Shown here: positions 24,239 to 30,271 of the stretch, piece by piece
Numbering within the stretch: position 1 is the stretch's first letter
Layout of the letters: every line of letters starts with the position of its first letter
IMG/VR virus record: IMGVR_UViG_3300023220_000415
Span: 1-44,412 of that record
Direction: 5' to 3' (one strand)
Length of the DNA stretch: 44,412 nt
DNA from: a virus
Made by a program: the position numbers and the translations under genes
Notes under the pieces: generated by a model
What the model saw: only the letters and a program-made list of their open reading frames with translations
Database searches by the model: none
What the model was told of the DNA's origin: nothing

Positions 24239-24247
24239 GGTGTTTAA

Positions 24248-24325
24248 TCATATCCACCCCTTACTTTCCCACCACTTAACTAAACTGACAGCAATGATCA
24301 TTGTAATTACTATTCCTGTAAACAT
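24248..24325 (-). CDS. Tiny membrane peptide (25 aa)
   Basis: 25 codons after ATG 24325 with GGAG eight bases upstream. Reads MFTGIVITMIIAVSLVKWW followed by ESKGWI. A single hydrophobic segment with a Lys-Trp-Trp interfacial end is typical of small phage membrane peptides. Placed between the 83-residue gene and the terminator, so it would be last in the leftward cluster. Could be holin-like, but no evidence beyond the sequence. Confidence 0.45.
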   Translation of the reverse strand: MFTGIVITMIIAVSLVKWWESKGWI

Positions 24326-24360
24326 TACACATTCTCCGTTTGTGGGTAAAAAACTTCATT

Positions 24361-24612
24361 CTATGGTTGATTAAACATTCTCGATAATTTTTTAATGCCT
24401 TTTTCACGAGTTACATTCTTAATGCGTGGTATCCAGTAGCGAACTGGTGATATCTTCTTAACTTCCGGTAGTGCTTCAATCATCCTATTTAACCTTAGTA
24501 ATGTTGTAGACTGCGGTTTTCCCCCGGTATAGAGATAAACCATACCCCAAATCAATTGTAAAAATTCACGGTCAGTTGATGTAACGTGCTGTATACGGTC
24601 AGTTGATTCCAC
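24361..24612 (-). CDS. Small protein of the regulatory cluster, unknown
   Basis: 83 residues from GTG 24612, which overlaps the end of the upstream 49-residue gene by 14 nt. Helical and basic (NRMIEALPEVKKI ... REKGIKKLSRMFNQ). Co-transcribed with the ribbon-helix-helix candidate from the promoter at 24768-24795. May be its partner or a small effector. No family recognised. Confidence 0.6.
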   Translation of the reverse strand: MESTDRIQHVTSTDREFLQLIWGMVYLYTGGKPQSTTLLRLNRMIEALPEVKKISPVRYWIPRIKNVTREKGIKKLSRMFNQP

Positions 24613-24748
24613 GAGCCTTATTCATCCTTTTGATAGAGTTATTAAATTTAACTTCATCGTCTCGGTGTATCCATACGTATTTAGGTATTAGATTCTGCTT
24701 GCGTTTACGTTCGTTGGATAATCGTTTAATTTCTGCGTTTGTTGCCAT
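24599..24748 (-). CDS. Small basic DNA-binding protein, ribbon-helix-helix candidate
   Basis: 49 residues from ATG 24748 with GGAGGA upstream. The arrangement is a basic N-terminus (RLSNERKRKQN), one strand KYVWIHRDD, then a helix (DEVKFNNSIKRMNKARG). This resembles small phage ribbon-helix-helix regulators. It is the first gene leftward of the three TGAATATTCA palindromes, so autoregulation is the simple reading. Fold and role are inferred. It overlaps the 83-residue gene by 14 nt. Confidence 0.6.
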   Translation of the reverse strand: MATNAEIKRLSNERKRKQNLIPKYVWIHRDDEVKFNNSIKRMNKARGIN

Positions 24749-24767
24749 GTTTATTCCTCCGTCGCTG

Positions 24768-24795
24768 ATCATAACTTATAATGAATATTCATCAA
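24768..24795 (-). promoter_or_regulatory. Leftward promoter with operator in its spacer
   Basis: Minus-strand TTGATG (24795-24790), 16-bp spacer, TATGAT (24773-24768). The palindrome TGAATATTCA (24782-24791) covers the spacer next to the -35. The predicted start near 24761 lies 13 nt before ATG 24748. Confidence 0.6.
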
Positions 24796-24858
24796 AGAAC
24801 ATTTAGTTATTAAAAGTGAATATTCATATAATAAAATAATAGTTGTAGTGAATATTCA
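24782..24858. repeat. Three perfect TGAATATTCA palindromes, likely operators
   Basis: Identical 10-bp palindromes at 24782-24791, 24817-24826 and 24849-24858, spaced 35 and 32 bp, close to three helical turns. The outer two sit in the spacers of divergent promoters, the middle one between them. A and T bases flank them. This layout is expected for a repressor binding site set. Confidence 0.8.
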
Positions 24859-24871
24859 TCAAGGCTATAGT
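24843..24871 (+). promoter_or_regulatory. Rightward promoter with operator in its spacer
   Basis: TTGTAG (24843-24848), 17-bp spacer containing TGAATATTCA, then TATAGT (24866-24871). Start would be near 24878, about 30 nt upstream of ATG 24908. Drives the small membrane protein, the Fis-like gene and probably the lysis and accessory genes beyond. Confidence 0.6.
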
Positions 24872-24907
24872 GATCCTAAGAATTGAAATTAACCGCTGGA
24901 GATAGAG

Positions 24908-25114
24908 ATGTATTGTAAAGAAGAAATCATATTTGCTGTATTGGGAGTTTTATTATTATGTTCGTTATTTTATGGTATACATTATCACGAAGGAATGAGT
25001 TGCAAAGAAAAATCCGTTTCGTTTGAATCTTATCGACATAGTTTTTCAGCTGGATGTATGGTGAAACATAAAGGTAAATGGTTACCGTTAGAAAATATTC
25101 GAGGTTTCGATTAA
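24908..25114 (+). CDS. Small membrane-anchored protein, unknown
   Basis: 68 residues with GGAGATAGAG before ATG 24908. One membrane segment (residues about 7-23, IIFAVLGVLLLCSLFYG) is followed by a short outside or inside domain with FESYRHSFSAGCMVKHKG and a KWLPLENIR ending. This small fold (Cys ... Val ... Gly-x-Trp-x-Pro) is common in phage small proteins, function unknown. First gene right of the operator region. Confidence 0.6.
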   Translation: MYCKEEIIFAVLGVLLLCSLFYGIHYHEGMSCKEKSVSFESYRHSFSAGCMVKHKGKWLPLENIRGFD

Positions 25115-25194
25115 CACGAAACTATTAATATTAATAAACGATCACGCTGAAACTATCATCACAGTGTTATTCATTATACTCATGGTGGCTGAAC

Positions 25195-25494
25195 ATGTTG
25201 CATAGTATTAAATTAACTTATCGTGACGGTGCTCGTAAAACATTATTCAGTCCTGGTAAGGGAACTATCTTAGAAATCGAACATATCATGATAATAGAAG
25301 CGTTTATCTTTTATCAGGGTAAAATCAATTTCACTGCTAAACGTCTAGGCTATGACAAGTCTACAATGCGTAAAAAATTAATCAAGTATGGTTTGGTTAA
25401 ACCCGGTGGTGGCCATACGGATCTTTATATCATTCTAAGGAAGGAGTATATCGATGCTAATACGGAAACTACAGGGAATCGGTGGCTGGCGTAA
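25195..25494 (+). CDS. Fis-type helix-turn-helix regulator
   Basis: 99 residues. The middle IIEAFIFYQGKINFTAKRLGYD followed by KSTMRKKLIKYGL is the Fis / NtrC C-terminal DNA-binding fold: helix, Gly, two-helix turn with Lys-x-Leu-x-Lys-Tyr-Gly-Leu. It probably binds DNA and may modulate early or lysis genes. No separate promoter is obvious. It lies 80 nt after the membrane protein. The next small gene starts inside its end. Confidence 0.8.
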   Translation: MLHSIKLTYRDGARKTLFSPGKGTILEIEHIMIIEAFIFYQGKINFTAKRLGYDKSTMRKKLIKYGLVKPGGGHTDLYIILRKEYIDANTETTGNRWLA

Positions 25495-25633
25495 AGTACG
25501 ACAACTCGAATTACAATCAATGATTAAAATAACTGAGGGATTCAAACGTGAGCACACTTACATTTACATTGAAAGACTTAAAAAACCAACAGCCATGCCA
25601 TTCAGTCGATCTTTTATATTCAAAACTACCTGA
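25454..25633 (+). CDS. Small overlapping gene (59 aa), unknown
   Basis: 59 residues from ATG 25454 with a strong AAGGAG seven bases upstream. Basic and helical (LIRKLQGIGGWRKVRQLELQ ...). It lies within the end of the Fis-like gene and the start of the next gene, overlapping both (41 nt and 86 nt). Long overlap with the GTG-started gene is unusual, so one of the two starts may be wrong. No family recognised. Confidence 0.45.
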   Translation: MLIRKLQGIGGWRKVRQLELQSMIKITEGFKREHTYIYIERLKKPTAMPFSRSFIFKTT

Positions 25634-25970
25634 TAATATTGGTGATGAAACACCTATTAGTTTATTAACTGAAACTGATAATAGCGCGTCGGACATTTTA
25701 TGGTTAATCGGTGAAGGTATTACCGGATTATCTGATGATGAAATTAAAACTATATCTGTTAAAGTTGCAATTTTTAGTGCTGAATCTGTTTTAAACATCT
25801 TTGAAGAAAAATATCCCGATGATGATAGACCGAGAAAAGCAATTGAAGCTGCAAAAAATTATTTAGAAAATCCTACAAAAGCTGCTGCTGCTGCTGCTGA
25901 TGCTGCTTATGCTGCTGCTGCTGAAATAAAACAATATTTGCTAACTCTACTTAAGGAATACGAATCGTGA
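25548..25970 (+). CDS. Helical acidic protein with poly-Ala tract
   Basis: 140 residues from GTG 25548. The N-terminus TLTFTLKDLKN is a strand, and the middle is acidic and helical (SDILWLIGEGITGL, VKVAIFSAESVLNIFEEKYPD). A GCT-rich run encodes Ala repeats (TKAAAAAADAAYAAAAEIKQ) near the end. Similar Ala-rich ends occur in small phage proteins from memory, without known function. Overlaps the amidase gene by 4 nt. Confidence 0.6.
   Translation: MSTLTFTLKDLKNQQPCHSVDLLYSKLPDNIGDETPISLLTETDNSASDILWLIGEGITGLSDDEIKTISVKVAIFSAESVLNIFEEKYPDDDRPRKAIEAAKNYLENPTKAAAAAADAAYAAAAEIKQYLLTLLKEYES
25881..25923 (+). repeat. GCT trinucleotide tract
   Basis: Six GCT units in a row, then GAT GCT GCT TAT and four more GCT plus one base, encoding Ala runs. 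A microsatellite in frame could vary in length without shifting the gene. Confidence 0.8.
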
Positions 25971-26488
25971 CAGACTTAATAATCAGTGTTGCACATGGAC
26001 CAAATGCACAACAGGCGGTAGACGGTTTGTTCAACGAGTACACGCTATCACTGATGTGGTCTACGTTGTTGTCGATCGCGTTGGAAGACAGCGTTAGTCA
26101 CCAAGTAATTCACGAACCACTATTTATTAACAAGAAAAACATTATCAACAAAATCAATCCTAAATTGTGTATTGAGATTCATTTTAATTCGTTTCATGGC
26201 GGTATGGTTCGTGGTGCTGAAACGCTATATGATCCCGGTAGTATTCTTGGTGCACGATATGCTGGAATCATGCAGGAACATATAAGCTTCTTACCTAACC
26301 GTGATCGTGGTATTAAGGAAGGATGGTATCGCGGTGAGCCAGGTACTCGTTTGTATTTTTTACATTTCACACGCTGTCCTGCTTTAATTATTGAACCCGG
26401 TTTTATCGCTGCACAAGAACAGTTGATAACGATGGCGCCGATGGGGGTGGGATTAATCGCTAATGCTATTGAGGAGATATTACGATGA
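25967..26488 (+). CDS. Endolysin, N-acetylmuramoyl-L-alanine amidase (Amidase_3-like)
   Basis: 173 residues. Zinc and catalytic residues can be placed as in Amidase_3: ISVAHG (His10), Glu24, CIEIHFNSF (His72) and LIIEPGFI (Glu143). Cuts the glycan-peptide bond in peptidoglycan. There is no signal peptide, membrane segment or wall-binding domain, as in many phages of Gram-negatives, so a holin is required for release. ATG is at 25967, overlapping the previous gene by 4 nt and the next by 4 nt. Position inside the lysis/accessory cluster fits. Confidence 0.85.
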   Translation: MTDLIISVAHGPNAQQAVDGLFNEYTLSLMWSTLLSIALEDSVSHQVIHEPLFINKKNIINKINPKLCIEIHFNSFHGGMVRGAETLYDPGSILGARYAGIMQEHISFLPNRDRGIKEGWYRGEPGTRLYFLHFTRCPALIIEPGFIAAQEQLITMAPMGVGLIANAIEEILR

Positions 26489-26838
26489 GTGATGATTATG
26501 AAGAAATACTTGAAGATGCTTTTTGTCAAGGTATGAAAGCTGGTATAGAGAAAGCTAAACAGGTTGTGGCTGATTTGAATAATAAAATTATAGGATATTC
26601 GAGTGTAGCAAATGCTCAACAAATATTATTGTCAGTACAAGACTCTCAATTAAAGACGTTAAACCGTAGGCATGATTGGCTACTTAATCATACAGAACCT
26701 CATAGAGTGTGTGATTCTGCCAATTTTACATTTCACGATATGGAAATAGATGAATCGATACTTGATAGATTAAATTCCTATATCGATATGGGTTTAAAAT
26801 TCATTGATGAACTTAAACGGAAATCAGAATCATGTTAA
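26485..26838 (+). CDS. Helical protein after endolysin, unknown
   Basis: 117 residues, largely coiled-coil (LEDAFCQGMKAGIEKAKQVV, DSQLKTLNRRHDWLL) with a C-terminal helix (LDRLNSYIDMGLKFIDELKRK). No membrane segment, so it is not an inner-membrane spanin. Overlaps the amidase and the next gene by 4-7 nt. No family recognised. Confidence 0.6.
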   Translation: MSDDYEEILEDAFCQGMKAGIEKAKQVVADLNNKIIGYSSVANAQQILLSVQDSQLKTLNRRHDWLLNHTEPHRVCDSANFTFHDMEIDESILDRLNSYIDMGLKFIDELKRKSESC

Positions 26839-27179
26839 TCGGATTACGTAAACCCAACAGTGATTATTTCGTATTGAAAAACATTCAAGAACCGTTAACA
26901 CAAGGGTGGCGAATATCTGATTGCGGTAAAATGGCCGTCAGTCTTACCACGCGTTATTACTGTGATGGTCTTAAGATTACAGAATCCCCGGTCAAGGATG
27001 TTGCTTATCAATTATTCGGTTGTGTTGGTGATACTTATGTTTATTACAAAGACACTACTATACCAGCTGGTGATTTACATTACATGTTTCATTTCGGTAT
27101 TGAAAATTTCAACTTACTACCTGCTGATGTAATCACCGCGATTACTAATAATTTAAATATTGCAGGGGTGTCTCGATGA
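26832..27179 (+). CDS. Protein of unknown function
   Basis: 115 residues with mixed alpha/beta pattern. Segments include FVLKNIQEPLTQGWRI, LTTRYYCDGLKITES, GCVGDTYVYYKDT and LLPADVITAITNNL. Two Cys are isolated. No catalytic motif. Starts at ATG 26832 inside the previous gene, overlapping it by 7 nt, and overlaps the deformylase by 4 nt, so it is coupled to both. Confidence 0.55.
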   Translation: MLIGLRKPNSDYFVLKNIQEPLTQGWRISDCGKMAVSLTTRYYCDGLKITESPVKDVAYQLFGCVGDTYVYYKDTTIPAGDLHYMFHFGIENFNLLPADVITAITNNLNIAGVSR

Positions 27180-27622
27180 ATTACAGGCTAGTTAAAGATG
27201 GTGACCCCATACTCTTACAGGTTGCTGAGTATGTCGATCATTCAACCGGTGAGCGAGAAGAAGTTATAAAAGTCATGCGAGATGTCATGCTTTTTAACAA
27301 TCAAGGTATAGGTATTGCTGCACCTCAGGTCGGCGCCAGTCTTAGAATAATCATGGTTAAAATCGGTAGCGATATACTGACAATGATAAACCCTAAGATA
27401 ATTAGGCGTTGGGGTAAGAAAGTATCAGTAATAGAAGGTGAAACATGTTTGAGTTATCCAGGCCGTAAAGCGTTTATTAAAAGGGATTGTTTCATACAGG
27501 TTATTTATTCGGATGAAAACTTAAAAAAGCAAAAACGTAAATTCAGGCAATTGGATTCAGTAGTGGTACAGCATGAAATAGATCACATTAACGGTATTAC
27601 TATCGCCAGTGATCGATCATGA
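27176..27622 (+). CDS. Peptide deformylase
   Basis: 148 residues with all three deformylase motifs. GIGIAAPQ (44-51), EGETCLSYPG with the zinc Cys91 (Thr where most have Gly), and VQHEIDH with His133, Glu134 and His137. Shorter than host enzymes (about 165-170) because the C-terminal helix is cut, as in known phage versions. Removes the formyl group from new proteins. Phage versions are thought to keep up with fast late synthesis. Overlaps both neighbours by 4 nt. Confidence 0.92.
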   Translation: MNYRLVKDGDPILLQVAEYVDHSTGEREEVIKVMRDVMLFNNQGIGIAAPQVGASLRIIMVKIGSDILTMINPKIIRRWGKKVSVIEGETCLSYPGRKAFIKRDCFIQVIYSDENLKKQKRKFRQLDSVVVQHEIDHINGITIASDRS

Positions 27623-27987
27623 CTAATCGCTTCCGGTTGCCATGTGCTATGTCGTTATATGTCGGTACTGGGCGACCGGAAAAACCGTTATGGATGTATA
27701 ACGAGAGTCATGCTACACGTAACCAGAAACGTTCTCATGAATACTGGTCTCACATCTGGCAATGTACACCACCATGGACTGATGAGGCGATGGTAGAACA
27801 GTTAAAACATATCTACTTAACTGCACCTGATGATAACCACGTTGATCACATCGTACCGTTACGTTCTACCATCGTTTGTGGTTTACATGTGCCGTGGAAT
27901 CTACAGCACTTACCGATAGCTGAAAACTATCATAAATCTAATACTACCTGGCCTGATTGCCCGGTAATACAAATGGAGTTATTTTGA
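27619..27987 (+). CDS. HNH endonuclease
   Basis: 122 residues. Contains VDHIVPLRSTIVCGLHVP then WNLQHLPIAENYHKSN, the Asp-His ... Asn ... His/Asn-Lys-x-Asn arrangement of HNH nucleases. No DNA-binding extension is visible, so it is either a stand-alone or a packaging-type nuclease. It sits between deformylase and a small gene rather than beside the terminase. Overlaps both neighbours by 1-4 nt. Confidence 0.85.
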   Translation: MTNRFRLPCAMSLYVGTGRPEKPLWMYNESHATRNQKRSHEYWSHIWQCTPPWTDEAMVEQLKHIYLTAPDDNHVDHIVPLRSTIVCGLHVPWNLQHLPIAENYHKSNTTWPDCPVIQMELF

Positions 27988-28160
27988 TGGCTAGAATACA
28001 TATACCGTTAATGAAACCTGTTCCAGAAAACGCTACTGTAGAAGATAGAAGAAAAATGTTTGAAGAACATAAAGCGAAATTAATAAAACTCAATCCATCC
28101 TGCTTTAATACCGATGGAACTGTCAAAACAATATGGCAACGATTAACAGGATTATTTTGA
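27987..28160 (+). CDS. Small protein, unknown
   Basis: 57 residues from ATG 27987 (TGATG overlap with the HNH stop), with GGAG eight bases upstream. Reads as a short strand (RIHIPLMKPVP) then a helix VEDRRKMFEEHKAKLIKL and a short basic end. Frame continues upstream to 27957, but the later ATG fits better. No family recognised. Confidence 0.55.
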   Translation: MARIHIPLMKPVPENATVEDRRKMFEEHKAKLIKLNPSCFNTDGTVKTIWQRLTGLF

Positions 28161-28318
28161 TGAGTAAATATCTATTAATTTTATTACTGTTGATTGGATG
28201 CACAGAAAGACAAAAATTCATAATGGAACATTGTAAGAAAAGCACTGATACAACTTGGTACGCCTATCGACCTTCTCAGCACACAGTATATGATTGCACA
28301 GGTATAGACTTATCGTGA
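28160..28318 (+). CDS. Small lipoprotein, spanin candidate
   Basis: 52 residues from ATG 28160. Begins MSKYLLILLLLIGC, a short n-region, hydrophobic core and lipobox Leu-Leu-Ile-Gly-Cys at residue 14. The mature part is about 39 residues with two more Cys and a YRPSQHTVYDCTG end. Position near the amidase makes an outer-membrane spanin subunit (Rz1-like) possible, but the usual Pro-rich content is missing and no inner-membrane partner is seen. Overlaps the next gene by 4 nt. Confidence 0.65.
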   Translation: MSKYLLILLLLIGCTERQKFIMEHCKKSTDTTWYAYRPSQHTVYDCTGIDLS

Positions 28319-28644
28319 AACAACCCCGTGGTACAGCCAAACGATTACTATTCGGTAAATCATGGTCGTATTGGCCATGCCGGTGTAATCAACGTGACTG
28401 TCAGCAACGTAAAACTCTCAAAAAACATCCAGAGGAATACATGGTGTGGCCTACCTGTGGTTGCGGTGGCAAACTCTACGTTGATTACTACCGAGCGACT
28501 AAAGCGTTTCAAGAGGCTGATAGGGGCTCTCCTACGTGTCGTTGCAATGGTTATCATTATCCTCATAGCATTACAGGCGTATGGTGCCAGAATAATCCGG
28601 TAGAACCCACTGAACAACAATATAAGGAACGTTACGGTGATTAA
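28315..28644 (+). CDS. Cys-rich zinc-binding protein
   Basis: 109 residues from GTG 28315. Three Cys groups can bind zinc: CRCNQRDC (near residue 22), CGCGGK and CRCNGYHYPH, plus Trp-Cys in VWCQNNP. The HYPH ... C block is common in small phage proteins of unknown role (from memory). Basic N-terminus PRGTAKRLLFGK. Overlaps both neighbours by 4-8 nt. Function unknown. Confidence 0.6.
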   Translation: MKQPRGTAKRLLFGKSWSYWPCRCNQRDCQQRKTLKKHPEEYMVWPTCGCGGKLYVDYYRATKAFQEADRGSPTCRCNGYHYPHSITGVWCQNNPVEPTEQQYKERYGD

Positions 28645-28957
28645 ATTAACACCTCGGCATCTATGGAATCTTGGTTATTCCGATGCCACCGGTAAAAAAC
28701 CATGCAGGCCGAATATTCAATGGCATAGCAACAAATTAATGCATTACCTTGTTGGATATCGTCAAGGTGGGGGTTATTTGTCGCATTACTATCGAAAACA
28801 GATGGCAAATCACCGGTTCCTCTTAAGACTAAGACTTTTTGATAATAATGATAAATGGATTACAGTCGGTGATTCGCGTCAACGGCCTCATGATTATCAA
28901 ATAGGTGTTGTTTCTATCACGGGTGGTACCGAAACAATCACTGTTCTGCTAGATTAA
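28637..28957 (+). CDS. Last early-operon protein, unknown
   Basis: 106 residues from GTG 28637. Begins IKLTPRHLWNLGYSDATGK, a helix pattern, then GYRQGGGYLSHYYRKQM, and a beta-rich end (KWITVGDSRQRPHDYQIGVV). Last gene before the long non-coding gap. No family recognised. Confidence 0.55.
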   Translation: MIKLTPRHLWNLGYSDATGKKPCRPNIQWHSNKLMHYLVGYRQGGGYLSHYYRKQMANHRFLLRLRLFDNNDKWITVGDSRQRPHDYQIGVVSITGGTETITVLLD

Positions 28958-28974
28958 CATGCTATAATAACAGT

Positions 28975-29047
28975 CCGCAGAGGACGATTAGCCATCTCAC
29001 CTCGGAAAACCCCTACTGGCCAGATACCGGCGTTTAGGGGTTTTTTT
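28975..29047 (+). ncRNA. Candidate small RNA ending at a strong terminator
   Basis: A perfect TATAAT box (28963-28968) lies a few bases after the last early gene. A start near 28975 would give a transcript of about 73 nt. A small stem GTCC-gcaga-GGAC (28973-28985) spans the predicted start, then an unpaired stretch of about 20 nt, then the terminator hairpin and T7 run. The -35 is weak (no good TTGACA match), so it may only be read-through from the operon. No known riboswitch or ribozyme core seen. Confidence 0.45.
29006..29047 (+). terminator. Strong Rho-independent terminator
   Basis: A 10-bp stem AAAACCCCTA (29006-29015) and TAGGGGTTTT (29035-29044) around a 19-nt loop, running into seven T (29041-29047). 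It closes the early rightward operon and would isolate it from the late operon. Confidence 0.9.
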
Positions 29048-29737
29048 ATGCCTGTTATTCGCGGATATTAATCGAAATAAACTCGCGCTTGACTCTTCCC
29101 GGCTACAACAGTAGTATTTATAGTGCCTCCCATGCACACATCTACCGCATAAGGCGCTGTTTTCATTAAGTATTTGATAAGTAACAGTAAATACCGAAAA
29201 CGCCATTTTGGACCGAAAACTTAAAAACATAACCTCCTGATTTAAAACAACAAAACCAAAAGTACCGAGAATGCCCGGCATTCTTTCCGGTCTTAACCTA
29301 TTGATTTTATTACTCCATTCCAATTAATTCCTCCAAAAACGCCTTTTCGACATTATAATGCGTCAGACATACGTTAATATAACCATACATTATAAGGCTA
29401 CTAGTACTATAACTTACTAGTATATATACCTTACTTAAAACTAATATTAGTTAATATTAGTAGTATTAGTAGTATAAATAGGAATCTAAGATAAGAATCA
29501 ATAGGTTAGAACCGGAAAAAAGTTCGGTCCAACTCGGTACCAAATGGTCTTTACCTTTAATATCAAGTAGTTAACGTTTTCATTTTTCGGTCCAAAACAC
29601 TGTTTTCGGGTCTTTACTAACTAAATCAATAGGTTATAGTCAACTGTAATAAAAACAACGACTTACCGGTAACGACCATTAATGTACTGAAAAACGTAAC
29701 AGGTCATATATGAACTATTATCTAAATATCTATGCGT
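29048..29737. other. Long AT-rich non-coding region with repeats, origin candidate
   Basis: About 690 bp without a convincing gene. TTTTCGGTCCAAAA occurs at 29584-29597 and inverted at 29206-29219, within similar 35-40-bp flanks, and TTCGGTCC recurs at 29523. AATCAATAGGTTA occurs at 29496 and near 29624 and inverted near 29296. Two TACTAGTA palindromes (29399, 29415) and CTAATATTAG (29441) with a near copy at 29451 lie in the most AT-rich part (29380-29490). Inverted and direct repeats around an AT-rich core are what an origin would show. Not proven. Confidence 0.5.
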
Positions 29738-29766
29738 TTGATAGTGATAAGCGGATAATCTATACT
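29738..29766 (+). promoter_or_regulatory. Strong sigma70-like promoter for the late operon
   Basis: TTGATA (29738-29743), 17-bp spacer, TATACT (29761-29766). Start near 29773, about 28 nt upstream of ATG 29801. It follows the terminator and repeat region and heads the continuous rightward run of structural genes. Confidence 0.7.
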
Positions 29767-29800
29767 ATTGTCAAGTAATAATTGTGGAATGAGGTTAATA

Positions 29801-30271
29801 ATGGCTATTGAATCATATGAGTTAATTAAAATAGGCCGACGTTGTAACGTTACATACATTTTCTCTGATGGTAGAAGAATTCCTATTGGTGGATTTAATG
29901 CTGACAGTCAAACTGATGCTGATAATAAAGCGATAGCTCATCAACAGGGAGTATTAAAATCTGTTGCTGAAAGCGATGCTGAAGAAGCGGTTAGGAATGA
30001 TATTAAAATAGCGTATAAAGAGGCTGCCCTAAAAAATGTTCAATACGCTTGGGTAAAAGCAGGGTTTACTTCGGATAATATTCTGGACATGTATTACCAC
30101 CTTAAACAGTTCGTTCCTCAACTCATCGCGCTCAATTGGACCAATCAACAATTAGCTGATTATTTTGATACCACAGTTGATAGGATCGAAAAAACTAAAT
30201 CGATATGGTCTCAAATTAAAGACTATCCCAGAGAATTAGATGCTCTCAGAATTATACAGGATGGGTTGTAA
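29801..30271 (+). CDS. First late gene, unknown
   Basis: 156 residues from ATG 29801 (MAIESYELIK) with GAGG upstream. An in-frame start at 29768 would leave only the promoter for a leader. The N-terminal half is a small beta domain (NVTYIFSDGRRIPIGGF), then helices (NQQLADYFDTTVDRIEKTK). No family recognised. The position suggests a virion or packaging accessory. Overlaps the next gene by one base. Confidence 0.6.
   Translation: MAIESYELIKIGRRCNVTYIFSDGRRIPIGGFNADSQTDADNKAIAHQQGVLKSVAESDAEEAVRNDIKIAYKEAALKNVQYAWVKAGFTSDNILDMYYHLKQFVPQLIALNWTNQQLADYFDTTVDRIEKTKSIWSQIKDYPRELDALRIIQDGL

Noticed and set aside
24603-24806. Rightward open frame across the leftward 49-residue gene
   Set aside because: The leftward gene has a strong GGAGGA site, overlap with the next gene and promoter context. 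The rightward frame has none.
24782-24858. ArgR or LexA boxes
   Set aside because: The site is a 10-bp perfect palindrome. ArgR boxes are longer with a 4-bp wider centre, and LexA boxes have CTG/CAG ends.
25123-25206. Frame encoding a hydrophobic 28-residue peptide (ends VLFIILMVAEHVA)
   Set aside because: There is no plausible start codon with a ribosome site between the upstream stop and this segment.
26194-26622. Leftward open frame under the amidase gene
   Set aside because: Antisense shadow. The plus strand has all amidase residues and a tight operon.
28997-29323. Leftward open frame of 108 residues in the non-coding gap
   Set aside because: Its start lacks a ribosome site, it runs through the terminator hairpin, composition is not protein-like, and the same bases form the repeat region.
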